The notes under the pieces were generated by a model. The model worked only from the letters and a program-made list of their open reading frames with translations. It was not told the DNA's origin and did no database searches. The position numbers and the translations under genes are program-made. 64,000 nt of DNA from Doryteuthis pealeii (lineage: Eukaryota > Mollusca > Cephalopoda > Myopsida > Loliginidae): contig CM042143.1 of assembly GCA_023376005.1 (NCBI GenBank), positions 84,464,530 through 84,528,529 of the forward strand. Reading direction: 5' to 3'. Positions within the stretch are counted from its first letter, which is position 1. Every line of letters begins with the position of its first letter. Below, in pieces: positions 35,034-46,259 of the stretch.

Positions 35034-36039
35034 AAGAGAAAATCTAAGTTAAAAAAGAGCATAAAGATAAAAAATTCTGAACATTGTTCTAAAATAATTA
35101 AGATTCAAAATAGGTGAAAAAAAACCTCCCCATAGAAACTAGTTCAAATATGTATAGTAATTAAAGAATGTCACCAGAGCCCAATAGAAAATTAATATGA
35201 GGTCAGATGTCAAACAGACTTGTAGATTTTTTTAAACCTATATTTAGTATAACAACATACACAAACATATAAAAGAAAGCATGAAAATATCTGCTAAATA
35301 CTCAAAGGAACTTCTATATAAAAAAAATTATTTGATTTGTGTGTCTCAAGGTTTTAAATATAAATGTTTATAACTACATTTGAAAAGCTAATCGTTAGTT
35401 AGGAAATTTGCATTTATTTTCAAGCCTGATTTAGCTCTCCATACACAATCTCATGACATCTATAGCAATATGTTTATCTAAAAACAGCTGCAGATCTCTT
35501 AACATAAAGCAGTAACAGCAAGAGATTTATATCATACAACTAGCATGGTTAACTCGGAGATGCCCAGGTTAAAATAACTACTAAATTTTTTCTAACCTAC
35601 CTTGGCTGATTTGATTTAAGATCAAAGCTTCTTGTGATCTTCTATTAAATAATGGAGAAGAGATTGGTTTAAATCTTAGATTCAAATATTCAGTTTACAT
35701 AACTATATATAAACTAATAACATCACCGCATGAAAAGTGAAAAGAATCTGTATTATAGAAAAAGTTGAAATGTAAAATTTGATTAGAATATTATTACTTT
35801 GGTTTTTAAGCTTTTAGTGTAAGAGAAAAAATGAAAAACAAAATCTATATAATGAATGATATGAAAATATATCTTCAAATCCCAATTACCTAGGCTAGGA
35901 TCAAGGAAATAAATATATGATTAAAAGGAAAGAAGTCAGAAAAAGAAATAAAAATTGGTTTCATATCACAAATAGGTTATATAGAAAAATCTATTTTTCT
36001 TTAATTTTCATGATACAACAAGTAATAAATACCATGTGG
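35034..36039. other. AT-rich DNA without recognised feature
   Basis: Nothing recognised. Confidence 0.4.
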
Positions 36040-36155
36040 GATACCCTGTCCTCATCAGCCACCAACCAGGGGTGATAGCATAGTTTTGGTGGCTAAAAGC
36101 AGGATTGCCACCTCTGGCGCCATCAAGCAGCCTTTTGGCCACTGGACAGGGCATT
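36040..36155. repeat. GC-richer structured element with inverted ends
   Basis: The ends ATACCCTGTCC (36041-36051) and GGACAGGGCAT (36144-36154) are inverted copies with one mismatch. Inside, AGCCACCAA (36058-36066) pairs with TTGGTGGCT (36086-36094). An A-rich run follows. No second copy was seen in the window and no Pol III boxes are clear. It may be a small MITE, SINE or structured RNA. Confidence 0.5.
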
Positions 36156-36366
36156 AAAAAAAAAAATTATAAAATAAATAGATGAATAAATAATGTCCAT
36201 TCATTTTAGCAGTTTTAAGTTGAATGTATTTTGTGATTTTCTTAATACGTTTACTTTCTCTCGATGGCATTACGCGGTTATATTAACCATTATTAACACA
36301 TTCTTATCCCAAATCAGTTATATACAAAAATCTATTCTTCTTTAAAATAAGTCAAATAAGGTAGTA

Positions 36367-36540
36367 ATTGGTTGGTTGTTTTACGGCCATTTAATGCTGA
36401 ATCAAGTCATTTATATCAGGTTGCTTACAGTACCAGCTGTTGCTTAAATGGTCACCCATCTAAGTATCGAACTGGCTCAGTGCTGCTTAACTTCGGTGAT
36501 TTCAATGTGACTTAGCCATAAAGCATGAAGGTAGTAAGGT
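36367..36540 (-). mobile_element. 5S rRNA-derived SINE (SINE3 type)
   Basis: The minus strand contains GAAGTTAAGCA (RC of 36490-36500), then TACTTAGATGGGTGACC (RC of 36451-36467), matching the middle of animal 5S rRNA (GAAGTTAAGCA ... TACTTGGATGGGTGACC). A tail with TGACTTGATTCAGCATTAAA, CGTAAAACA and CCAA units follows, and is shared with LINE-E. 5S-headed SINEs use the internal Pol III promoter of 5S genes. Confidence 0.82.
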
Positions 36541-38151
36541 CTAGTTGTCATTTGATTGACATCAAATAAATGACTAATCAAAGAAAATTTATAAGTTCTA
36601 AAAGAAAATCAATATTAGACAGATATTAAGAAATTTAATTTTTATATATTTTTGTTATGTATATTTCAATTGGGGTATTATATGTTTTTTTTTTGTCAAG
36701 ATAAAGTAGCACACATTCTTATCAAATATTGATAAAGAGCTAAAATGTAGTCAAGTTTGTTTGTTTTTTATTTTAGAAATTTGATAAGCTACAAACAATG
36801 CACACGTCATCAAGATAAGTCAATTGTCAATATTAATAAATTGATAACTGCATATTGTGATAATACAATATTATGATGACTGCATATTATGATAATACAA
36901 AGTTTTCACTCAAATTATTGGTTACCCAGACCCTGAAACTTTGTAGTAAACTGTTTTGTAATAATATTCTACATGGGTATGCAGATTTAGGTCTTAAAAG
37001 GCCCTTGAACTAATAGGATTTGGGATACTTTCATTACATATGTTCTCCTCACCCCACATCTATTAAAAAAATATATTTTGTATAATTTGCACAATATTGA
37101 GCAATTTTGGAATTATTACATGTCTGTTCAATGAAGTGTAAAATAAAGCAAAGAAGACAAAACTTTACATAAATAAAAGAAAAAAAAACTACATCAAAAA
37201 TCTATATGTATATAAAACAAGATACATCAAAATCTAAATGGGGCCCATTCAAATTTAAGACACACTCCATCTAAAGGGGTCCAAATGCTCTTAACTGTTT
37301 CAAATTAGTTTACAGTAGCCCCACTAAATCTGAAAATAAACAAATCTCTGTTCTTATATCTTTATTTTATTTTTTAGATTTATCAGGGGCCCAAGACTAG
37401 AGTGCCCCCTGGGCTGCAGCTCATACTAGCCCATATGTAAACCCAACACTGAGTATACTATATATTAGTATATTACTGTGACAGTAATATGACCTTCAAC
37501 CCAACACATTAAACAAAGATCATTCTAATTGATTTTAAAGAAGTACTCACAAAAATAAAGAAAATCCAGAAGAAATCTTATTAAAGATGAATAAGTGATC
37601 AGTAACATGATATTTTTACAAATTTCATATTTTAGAAAAGGTTGAACATTTTTAGGATTTAAAGATTGAACAAAAGATAAAAATAGATTGTAACTGATTT
37701 CTCAAAATAAAATAAAGTCTATTTAAAAGTGAATCCTTAACTTAATCACTAGCACAGATGAGATAACATGTCTTCTTAGTAAGATTTCAATTTGGTGACA
37801 TGGATAATTATAATTCATCTTACAATAATGCGTCATTTTTTTTTTTTTTAACAAGATGGTAGTATCTCTTTTTCAAAGATAATTTATGTATTTACTTTAG
37901 TGATATAACAAGTTATGTCTGTTAACAAATGGGTGCTAACAATAAGGTCAGTATAAAAAAAAAAGTCTGTATCGCAAATCCAAAGGGAAAGAATGAAGTA
38001 AAAAATCAAACTTTTTAATCTAAACAGAATGACCTCACTTTAAAAACAAAACATTGCCAGCCATTAAAAAAGCAATGTCTTTTTTTTTTTTATTGAGGAG
38101 ACTAAATTTTTGATTATATCCATTTAAAAGGGAAATAGATTCTTGTAGAAA
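36541..38151. other. AT-rich DNA without recognised feature
   Basis: No family member was recognised. A small palindrome ATATTACTGT/ACAGTAATAT occurs near 37469-37489. Confidence 0.4.
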
Positions 38152-38700
38152 CTAGTAAGAATATATGCCCTCCATTCGTAAGTATTTAAGTATTTAAAGA
38201 TCACACTTATTTTAATTGGTTTCTATATAAAATAATTTATAGGATTCATTTTAGTACATTGGAGAATAAAACAATAATATTAGAATCAATAACACCAAAT
38301 AATTATTTATTAAACCTGGTTTTGTTAAAACCAGTATGCAAATCAACCACACCACATGTAAACCATTATTTCTTTGACACATTGCAGGATTTTAAATACA
38401 CTAATAACATGGGCCTTTCGGGGCTTGTGTTTGTTAATGTAAATTAACAGCGTTGATCCCAGGGGGCTATCCCCCCAGGCACACCTTCCCCCTTGATTTA
38501 AAGGGGCAGGGCTGGCACCCCCCTTAAGGAGTCACGGCTTGTGGGTGGTCCCACATTAATAGGGCCTTGTGCCTAACCCGTACACATGGGGTATGTGGTG
38601 AATACTAATAACAAGGGCTGTTTTGGGCAGATCTAACTTAGACATTATTGAAACATTGTTGGCAATAAATTAAATACTCATGATAAACATTATAATAAGA
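38152..38700 (-). mobile_element. Hel-3 Helitron carrying a nested SINE-B
   Basis: CTAG at 38152-38155 is next to host A. The minus-strand start TCTTATTATAATG lies at 38700 before host T. The body matches 12946-13472, including AAATTATTCATTAAATCTGG-type and CAACCACACCACAT blocks. It is interrupted by a SINE-B at 38415-38603; without that insert the Helitron is about 345 bp. Part of the usual 5' region is missing compared with the 63.1-kb copy. Confidence 0.85.
38415..38603 (+). mobile_element. SINE-B inserted into Hel-3
   Basis: It is flanked by 15-bp direct repeats with one mismatch (ACTAATAACATGGGC at 38400-38414, ACTAATAACAAGGGC at 38604-38618), both matching Helitron sequence. It contains GATCCCAGGGGGCTATCCCC and GGGGCAGGGCTGG. 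The right end resembles the ACATGG-ATGT end of the other copies. No poly-A tail. Shorter than the 10.8-kb copy. Confidence 0.87.
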
Positions 38701-39165
38701 TGTCTTCTAAGCCAAATAACAAACACTATTTAAAGTCAACTTGGAATTGGCTGCAGAGGTGATTTCAGAAATCTTTCAGATAGACTGGGTCAAAATCAGG
38801 TCAATTCTACTTTAGTCTCATATTGAAACTAGTAGTAATGCTGGTTGTTAATCATGAAAAGTACCGCTTGAGCAAAGAGGTTCAAGTGTGCCATATTGAG
38901 AAACACTTGTCAAGAAAATTTTACATTTGGGACACTCCATTGCATCTTGAAGTATTTTTTTAGAGTTATGTCATAATAGATAAGATTCTATGTTACAAAG
39001 ATCAACTTGATTGAATGAGGTTACTCATTATGTTCTATTAAAAGAACTATTTATGTATTTAATAACAAGATTAAATGAAATTCTACAGTCACAAGTTCAA
39101 TATATTATCTTTGAGAAAGCAAGGCAGATCATTTTTCTGAACAATTTTTTGGGCACTATATATAT
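38701..39165. other. unrecognised DNA
   Basis: Slightly less AT-rich at 38.73-38.94 kb. No domain or family match. Confidence 0.35.
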
Positions 39166-39169
39166 CTTA

Positions 39170-39665
39170 TTGATATTACTTCATAACTATCATCTTTATT
39201 CCCATGACATGCAGCACTCCACTTTGGCTCTTACTTAGGTTAGACGGGCAGTTGGAGAGACCCCCTCTGATCAATCAGCAGGTCACCTATATGATTGTCC
39301 AAACTCTACTGCCCTTATGGCAAGCACCAACCCTTTTTATCATATATGTGCTAGAAGGCAGTGGTTGAGGGTCTTAATGTCCTGGGTATGATAAACTATT
39401 AAGTTCCAATTATAGAGCTTTATGGAATGTGGAGTACCCCTTCATCACCATTAATTCCAGGTCCACTTTGACTGGGAGTGGTAGTACCTGTTAGGGTCCC
39501 AGCTATGGGTTAAATAGAAAAAATGAGTTTTGAAAAATGTGTTTAAAAAAATTGAGTTTTAAAGAAAAGATTGAGTACCCATCAAGAATGAATAAAACAA
39601 AATGGCTGTGGCATAAAATAACCCAACAAGGGTTGACATGTCATAAAATCCAACAATCAATCATC
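39170..39665 (+). mobile_element. LINE-E copy with possible ORF C-terminus
   Basis: The frame ends LPLWQAPTLFIIYVLEGSG and stop (about 39365), matching the minus-strand frame at 20.9-21.15 kb apart from an in-frame 18-base deletion. The 3' UTR block TAGTACCTGTTAGGGTCCCA, the hairpin AACCCAACAAGGGTT (39622-39636), CATAAAATCCAA and a short CAATCAATC tail follow. Confidence 0.68.
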
Positions 39666-39669
39666 TTTA

Positions 39670-40340
39670 TTCAAAGCAGAGGATTCAAGTTAATATGAAG
39701 AAATTTTTGTCAATTTTGTGGAACAAATGACAATAAATAAATAACAAATCCTCTCTTCTTTAAGATAAAAAGTGGACAGATTAAGATAATCTCTATCAAG
39801 TATGTTTTATAGTTTAAAAATGTGTTTAACAACTTTTGTGAAACCAGATTTGTTTACATTTATCCAGTCATTCAAGTCTTTAATCAGCTGTCTATTCTAA
39901 TAATAGACATGGAAATTGATGTGTTTTTTTTTCATTTTGTTACTGACAGTTTTCTCAATTGTATTTCTTTTCTAATCACAAAATAATGAACAAAAGAAGA
40001 TGCTTAAAATAATTTTCCAGGTAGTTACAATTTTAGCATTAAAAAGAAAAAGAATTGAAAAACTTTCTCATTGAAACGGTTAACAACAAACTGATTTAAA
40101 TAGAACCAGGCATTAAGTTATATCAAACTGATAAAAAGTTATTAAGTCAGTTTAAATCTCAATTTATTGATCAATAACAACAAAATGAATTAAACATATT
40201 TAGTTGAATTTAAAATTATCTTTGTTTTATTCTTTGAATATTCCAATTTTAAAAAGATTATCAAACCATTTACTAAGGAATTTTTTCTTGAGTTTCTCAT
40301 CTCTTTCTGAACATTTTTATTTTATCAGTTTGTATCTAAA
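39670..40340. other. AT-rich DNA without recognised feature
   Basis: Nothing recognised. Confidence 0.4.

Positions 40341-40375
<35 letters not shown>
40341..40375. repeat. (AAT)n microsatellite
   Basis: About eleven ATA/AAT units. Confidence 0.96.
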
Positions 40376-40377
<2 letters not shown>

Positions 40378-40650
40378 TATATTTTTAAAACAACAATATT
40401 CATTTTTATTTTCTCACTGACCAGGAATACAACAGGATGGGTTGTATAAACAATTAACAATCGACAAGTGGTGTGTTCATTAAGCAACCATGCTTTTGTC
40501 TGATACTACACTTTTTTCAGTGAAGAGTCAATAGTTTGTTAAGGGAGATAACTCTGCCCTAAAAAATAACAAAAGGTGTACTTGCAGGTTGAACAAAATA
40601 CTAAAGAGAAGGATTAGAGATGAGAAAGTTTTAGCTCTTATTTGCAAAAA

Positions 40651-40935
40651 GGAGCATGGTGTAATGATTAGAGTCGTAGGAAATAGACTCGTCAACTCGA
40701 GTTCAAACCCTGGATGAGACTGTTTACATTTCACGTAGTGCTTGGGAAAGGTATAAATCCAACTATTCCTTCCCTCCAGCTATGGGTAAATATTAGGGCA
40801 GTCTGGGCTCTTTAACCTTAGTTAGGCAACCAGTCTAGGAGAATGAAAACTCTGAATTCTAACTTGTTAAACTCTGCTTAATAAATTGACCTTGTGTCAC
40901 ATCCTGCTCATACAGAGGAGTTGGTAAATATATAT
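40651..40935 (+). mobile_element. SINE-D, full-length reference copy
   Basis: The tRNA-like head shows A box ATGGTGTAATGATTAGAG (40656-40673) and B box CGAGTTCAAACCCTGG (40697-40712) at normal tRNA spacing. The body carries the CATTTCACGTAGTGCTTGGG, CCAGCTATGGGTAAATA and TTGTGTCACATCCTGCTCAT blocks and ends in TA-rich sequence. About 285 bp, non-coding; transcription by Pol III is the expected behaviour of such elements. Confidence 0.88.
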
Positions 40936-40939
40936 TTGC

Positions 40940-41470
40940 AGAGTTGCCTTCATGACTAACGAAGAATCTTTTTATCCTGTAGAATAAAACTTGTAGGAAG
41001 AATGATTTCTTCTTCCAACAGTTGGTTTAGCAATAGTAAGATGTGTCAAATGAAGAAAGGTGATGCCAGTAGGCAAATAGTTAATACTGAGATAAGAGTT
41101 TTGGGAGAATGTCATCTGGTTTGTGTGACAAGGCAAGTGGGGGACATTTGACATAAGAGAAAGATTTTAACAAGATTCTTAGACATGACTACTTTTAAAC
41201 ATTAGTGGCTTAAAGGCAAACAAATCAATCATTACTTATTTACCTTCTTCATCTCTTGGTGTTCATCTGCATTGCAAGTTTTGAACATTAATGGTCAGTC
41301 AGAGGTGGAAGGCAAATAACACTGCTGATGTTGATTGGACATGAAGTCGAGCAGAGAACATACAGAAGGAAACCATTAAAATCTAGACTAAGTCCATAAA
41401 CTGTCAGCATGTAAGCTGCATTGGTTTGACAGAAGCTTGGCTTGTTATGCAATTGCTAATACAAACAGTG
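40940..41470. other. unrecognised DNA
   Basis: No family member or domain was recognised. The composition at 41.2-41.46 kb is more balanced than average. Confidence 0.35.

Positions 41471-41472
<2 letters not shown>

Positions 41473-41505
<33 letters not shown>
41473..41505. repeat. (GA)n microsatellite
   Basis: Pure GA run, followed by GTGTGAGGGGGGG. Confidence 0.95.
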
Positions 41506-41507
<2 letters not shown>

Positions 41508-41628
41508 TGAGGGGGGGAGAGAATTAGCTTAGATGGTGAGACAGCTTTCAAGTGGAATTGAATGGTTGGTGCAGTTTTCCAATCTGTAGATAGCCAAAGT
41601 CAAATCTCTCAAGTTGACATTAGTTATG

Positions 41629-41631
<3 letters not shown>

Positions 41632-41673
<42 letters not shown>

Positions 41674-41703
41674 GAGAGAGAGAGAGAGGAGAGGAGAGAG
41701 GGG
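41632..41703. repeat. (GA)n microsatellite
   Basis: GA run of about 70 bases with a GGA interruption. Frames across it are poly Arg-Glu or Ser-Leu and not genes. Confidence 0.96.
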
Positions 41704-42009
41704 GGGCACTGGGTCAACAGAATAATCTAACAGCAACTCGTTCCATACAATATTGCCTGGACATAATCAGCTTTTGCAATGGAAAATTTCCTGTTAGAAA
41801 ATATTAAAATCAATTTAATTCTTAGATTCAACAATGAAGAATTTGTGTTTGTTTTTGTTTTGTTTTTGTTTTTTGTTTTTCTACAGTGATTGTTGTTGAA
41901 ATTCTTTTGCCAGATTTTCAGAACACTTGGATATTTTATGTGGGTTAGTCTACTATTCACATATCCTACTAGACACCATTAAGAGAAGGCATTTTTAGCA
42001 TAACAGTTA

Positions 42010-42253
42010 TCATGGTAGGAAATGGAATTGGTGATGAGAGTTCAAAGGCTGTTTTCATTTCACTTCATGATAATGTCATTGGGAAAAGCATGAATCCATC
42101 TGTTCTCCCTCCAGTTAAATAGTAGGGAAAACTGGGTTCTAGCCTTGGTTAGGCAACCATTTAATAAAAATGAAAACTAAATTTAAACCAGCTTTACTTT
42201 GCTTAAAAATGGACCTTGTGTCACATCTTGCTCATGGTGGAGAGTTTTGGTAA
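42010..42253 (+). repeat. SINE-D copy, diverged head
   Basis: The blocks TTCATTTCACTTCATGATAA, CTCCCTCCAGTTAAATAGT and ACCTTGTGTCACATCTTGCT follow the order of 40.65 kb, and the B-box region is reduced to GAGAGTTCAAAGG. It ends in TATATA. Confidence 0.77.
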
Positions 42254-42259
42254 GTATAT

Positions 42260-42713
42260 ACTAGACACCAATTTATAATAGTGAAAACAAAAATAAATTA
42301 AAAAAAAACCTAAAGCAGCACATTCATTTTTTATAGCCTTTTCATCAAATCTAAAACTTTACTTTTTCTATGAATAAATAAATCTGTTTTGAAAATCAGA
42401 TGTCCTTTATAAAAGCAAATGCAGATGACCTAAAAACTCTTTTAATTAAAAACCTTGATTTATAGTGTTACGCCATCGTCAAATTCTCAATTGGAATAAT
42501 GAAACTCAAGTGTTTGCTATAGCAATTTATATAAAAGCAGTATGTGATTTTGAATAATTTTAAATTGAGACTCAAAATAAATTTAAAAAAAAAAAACACT
42601 TTTTCTTATTAATCCTACAAAATATGTTTGAAAATTAAAATCTTCAAGGAAATTTTATCAAACTGTTTTTCTAATTTCCAATAGTATATTTATTACCATC
42701 ATTATTATTTGAT
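42260..42713. other. AT-rich DNA without recognised feature
   Basis: Nothing recognised. Confidence 0.4.
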
Positions 42714-42872
42714 ATTGGTTATTGGTTGTTTTAGAGTTAATGCCAAATCTGATAACCACAGTACCTGCTATGGCTTAAGTGGTCATACAATTAAGTATTT
42801 GACAGGCTCATCGTTGCTTATCTTTGGTGAACTAGCGGGAACTGGTGCTTTCAACGTGACTTGACTGTAATT
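42714..42872 (-). mobile_element. 5S rRNA-derived SINE (SINE3 type), best head
   Basis: The minus strand begins CAAGTCACGTTGAAAGCACC, then AGTTCCCG, an AAGATAAGCAACGATGAGCC block and a decayed form of TACTTAGATGGGTGACC. This follows animal 5S rRNA from about position 12 to 80 (CACGTTGAAAGCACC; GAAGTTAAGCAACGTCGGGC). The tail with GGCATTAACTCTAAAACA and CCAA units links it to 36.4 kb. Confidence 0.82.
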
Positions 42873-45569
42873 TATTTTATATTGCCAAGTTATTTTGCAT
42901 TTACATAGGTAAATATGAAAGAAAGCAATTTCAACAATTAATTATTGTCTCAGATTTGTTGGCATTGCAAATGTTAAGTTGTTAAATTTTCACTTATACC
43001 ATAAAATATCAGTTTTTAGAAGAAGTGTCTATTTTAACAAAATCTGCTCAGACTGATTTCTTTATTTCCTCCTTATTAGTATAATTTGTTTGTTTTTTTA
43101 ATTTTCTTGGTATTTTGTTTCATTATTACAAAAGGATCAAGTACCAGTCTCAGGGTTGGTTTACAGACAAAAAAGAGGTCAGTTTTTGTTTTTTTTAAGT
43201 GAAACATGTGAGACACTGCCAGCAGTTTAAGGTAGGATTGCAGTGATGGGAGAGCCACTGTGAGTGGTTTAAAGTATGCAAAGAGTTAAAAGGGGTAAAA
43301 ATACAATTTTGAAATGGCATAAGTTTTATTGAAAAGTATCAGTCTCTGTTTCATTTTAGATTCAGTCCATTTTTGATAATACTTTTATTGATTTGATTAT
43401 GGTGTCCACAAACAAAACAAATTAGTTGGTAATTACCAATTTCTAAAAAGCAACACATTTTGATGATTACAATGATAAAATGGAAATTCAGTAAGAAATC
43501 AATATCAAGCAAGTGTTAAAAGTTTGACAATTGCACTCACAAAAAGAGTTCATATAAATATACAAAACACCAAGAAAATTTAAGCAATTTTTGATGGTAA
43601 AATAATGATGAACTAAACAATTACTTTTCTCATTAATGACCATATGACATCTTAGCTGTTGATTTTAAGCAAATGTTTAAGGATTTTTATTATTATAAAT
43701 TTAGATACATACTGATAGAATAAAAATGTTCAGAGAGGAGAAAAATGAAAAAAAAAAACAAAGTCCTTAGTAAATGGTTGGATATTTTTTTTTAAATTGG
43801 AATATTTAAGGAACAAAATAAAGATAATTATGAAAAAATTTTTAATGAGTATTTTGTTTTGTTAACACTAAATTCACTTTTGTTACATATTAAATAAAAG
43901 AGAATTCTTTACAAAGAAAGTTTTAGTCAACAAAAACTATTTAGCATAAAATTAAATCAAAGTGAACTCTGAATAATAAAGTAATAAATAGTTTTGCCAG
44001 TGTGTAAATAAAATTTGGTATAAATAGACAAGAAAATCAATCATTAAGAAGGAGAAAATAATTAAAAAAATCTACAAACCAACCAATAATCTGATCTACT
44101 TTTGAAAATTGCTTCTAAACTCTCTTACATTGGCTGATATCCTTTTTGGGGGGAGGGGAGGAGGAATTTATCAATATCTTTTATGGATATTTTGACCAAC
44201 ATATCTACAGCAGAATGTCTATGCTCATAAAATGGAACATTAATTCTGCTTTTATGAGATCATTTAAAGATTTTTCAGAGGTAAATTTGATTTTAGTGAA
44301 AGAACACCCAATTTAGAGGAAAGCGGTTGGTGCTGGGAAAGCAATCAACTTAAAAAAAAAAAAAAAATCAATCTAAATAGAAAATTGACATTCCCATTTT
44401 GTTTGTATTTTTCCAATAATTAAAAAATAGTAATCAGCAGTAAAATGAATGAGAAAGGGACCAAAAGGGCAAACACTTAAAAACAAAATACCAGAATAGT
44501 AACAAAAGAAGAAAAAAAAGATCTTAAAAATACAAAAACAAATAGAAAATGCAACAAAAATAATACTAATATGAATGAGGAGAATATGAAGTTTGCTATC
44601 TGAGAATAAGTTAAATATATGAATAAAAGATATGAATTTGTTTTTTGTCTGTTGGGACAATAACAGCAAATATAGTCAATATTAGAAATGTCAGTCTTTT
44701 ACTATAGACTGATAAGCTCAATAGAATAATGTGGACTTCGATTTCTTTGTACTTGAAGGGTTTGTCAAGTTTTACAAATAATATCTCTGTAAAGAACTGA
44801 CAGTAAAATGATACATATTAATCTAGTCCAAAAAAAAAAAAAAAAAAATTAGAAATTAGATTTTTCACAATAGGAAGAACACTTCTGATACAAAATCAAG
44901 TGGATTTTTCATTTCTACTTAATCATTGAATTTAATGAATAATAGTAATTGATTTTTTTTTAGTGTTTCTCTTATTTCCTATTCAATAAAAATCATGATC
45001 TATGCACTCAACATGCTGAACTATTTTGAACAATAAAATCTCTTCTAATGAAAATCTTTTGAGTGCACATTTGTAAATATTTCAGACAAAACGATACAAT
45101 CTCCATGTAAAGAATGATGATTAAAAAAAAATCCTTAACATTTAAAACAAAAAACTTAACAATTTTGTAACTAAAGTAATATTTTCTGGAAAATATTTTG
45201 GAGAAGTTTACTGAACATATTAGATTTTTAAAAAATAAATGTTAAAAACTATAGTGAAAGAATGTTAGAAATAATTTTAAAAACAATGTATTATTAAAAA
45301 CAAACTCTTAGAATTATATGTAACACTACTAAATACATCATATATCATAAAAAAGAATATGACTTTATAATCAGTGTTCATTTTCCATAATGTTAATCAT
45401 TATATTTGATGGATCTAATAAAAAAAAAAAACAAGCAATTTCTGAGCTTGTACAATATCTCTTGCCAATAAAAATATACAGGAGTTTTATTTCAAGACTT
45501 GATTATCATTATTATTATGAAGGTTTTAAAAGTATTGAACGGTTTTAAATAAAAAATTTAGTCTGGAAA
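42873..45569. other. AT-rich DNA without recognised feature
   Basis: 2.7 kb with no member of the families above. Poly-A runs near 44350, 44830 and 45420. The minus-strand frames at 43.1 and 44.4-44.7 kb are Phe/Ile-rich and have no domain. Confidence 0.5.
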
Positions 45570-45875
45570 TCATTATATAAAGGACAGTTGGTGTGTATGT
45601 ATGTATGTCTGTCTGGGTGAAACTCTGAAAATAAAACAATCAACAACAAAGTAAATATATATATACATTAAATATCACCAGTTGTTACTTTTTGTGCAAA
45701 AATTATGAAGATTTGATTTCTATTTGAAGATATTCAAAAATTAAAATATACATAGAAATAGCATTAAAATTCTACTTAAAAATGCCCAGCATTTGTAAAT
45801 CTTAAAAGTAAACAAATCAATACACCAGGTTTCCCTGCCCCCTCTACCCAGGCAACGCTGAGTAGCCACTTCTAG
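45570..45875 (+). mobile_element. Hel-1 non-autonomous Helitron, full length
   Basis: It starts TCATTATATAAAGGACAGTT after host A and ends with a slightly decayed hairpin ACCCAGGCAACGCTGAGT (45847-45864), AGCCACTT and CTAG (45872-45875) before host T. 306 bp, almost the same length as the 28.5-kb copy. Confidence 0.87.
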
Positions 45876-46015
45876 TATATATACATATAGTTGGTTGTGT
45901 ATGTGTGTGTGCGTGCATGCACATATGTAAAACTGTGTCATCAAAATAACTGTCATTTACATGAGTTAGTAATCATTAATGACATTACTTATTTACATCT
46001 AACAGCATTTTGTTT

Positions 46016-46255
46016 CTTTATATCTCAGTTGGTAGAGCATCCACCTCAGAAGCACAACATTCTGTGTTCGATATTGGCCCTCGCCAACTCAGCATATGAG
46101 TAGCACAGCTTGAATCTCTGCAGTAAAGTGAGGAGTTGCAGGTTTAGCATTCCACCTCAGACAAACTAATCTCCCTAGCGCTAGTGAAAAAGAGATAGAC
46201 TCCCTCGCTGTTCAGCTGATACCGACAATATGGCACTCCATCTACTTTACTTTGT
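46016..46255 (+). mobile_element. SINE-A, full-length (tRNA-derived)
   Basis: The A box TATCTCAGTTGGTAGAGCAT (46021-46040) and B-box region TGTGTTCGATATTGG (46063-46077) show a tRNA-derived head. The body continues CCAACTCAGCATATGAGTAG, CAGTAAAGTGAGGAGTTGC, TCTCCCTAGCGCTAGTGAAA and ends near GGCACTCCATCTACTTTAC. Body changes and the lack of a tRNA acceptor/3' half show it is a SINE and not a tRNA gene. Confidence 0.87.
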
Positions 46256-46259
46256 AATT

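Noticed and set aside
42760..42860. 5S rRNA gene
   Set aside because: The match is partial and diverged, and is joined to a tail shared with LINE-E. It is a 5S-derived SINE.
46016..46090. Functional tRNA gene
   Set aside because: A and B boxes are present, but the 3' half does not complete a tRNA. The sequence continues into a body shared with 17.8 and 29.6 kb, so it is a SINE.
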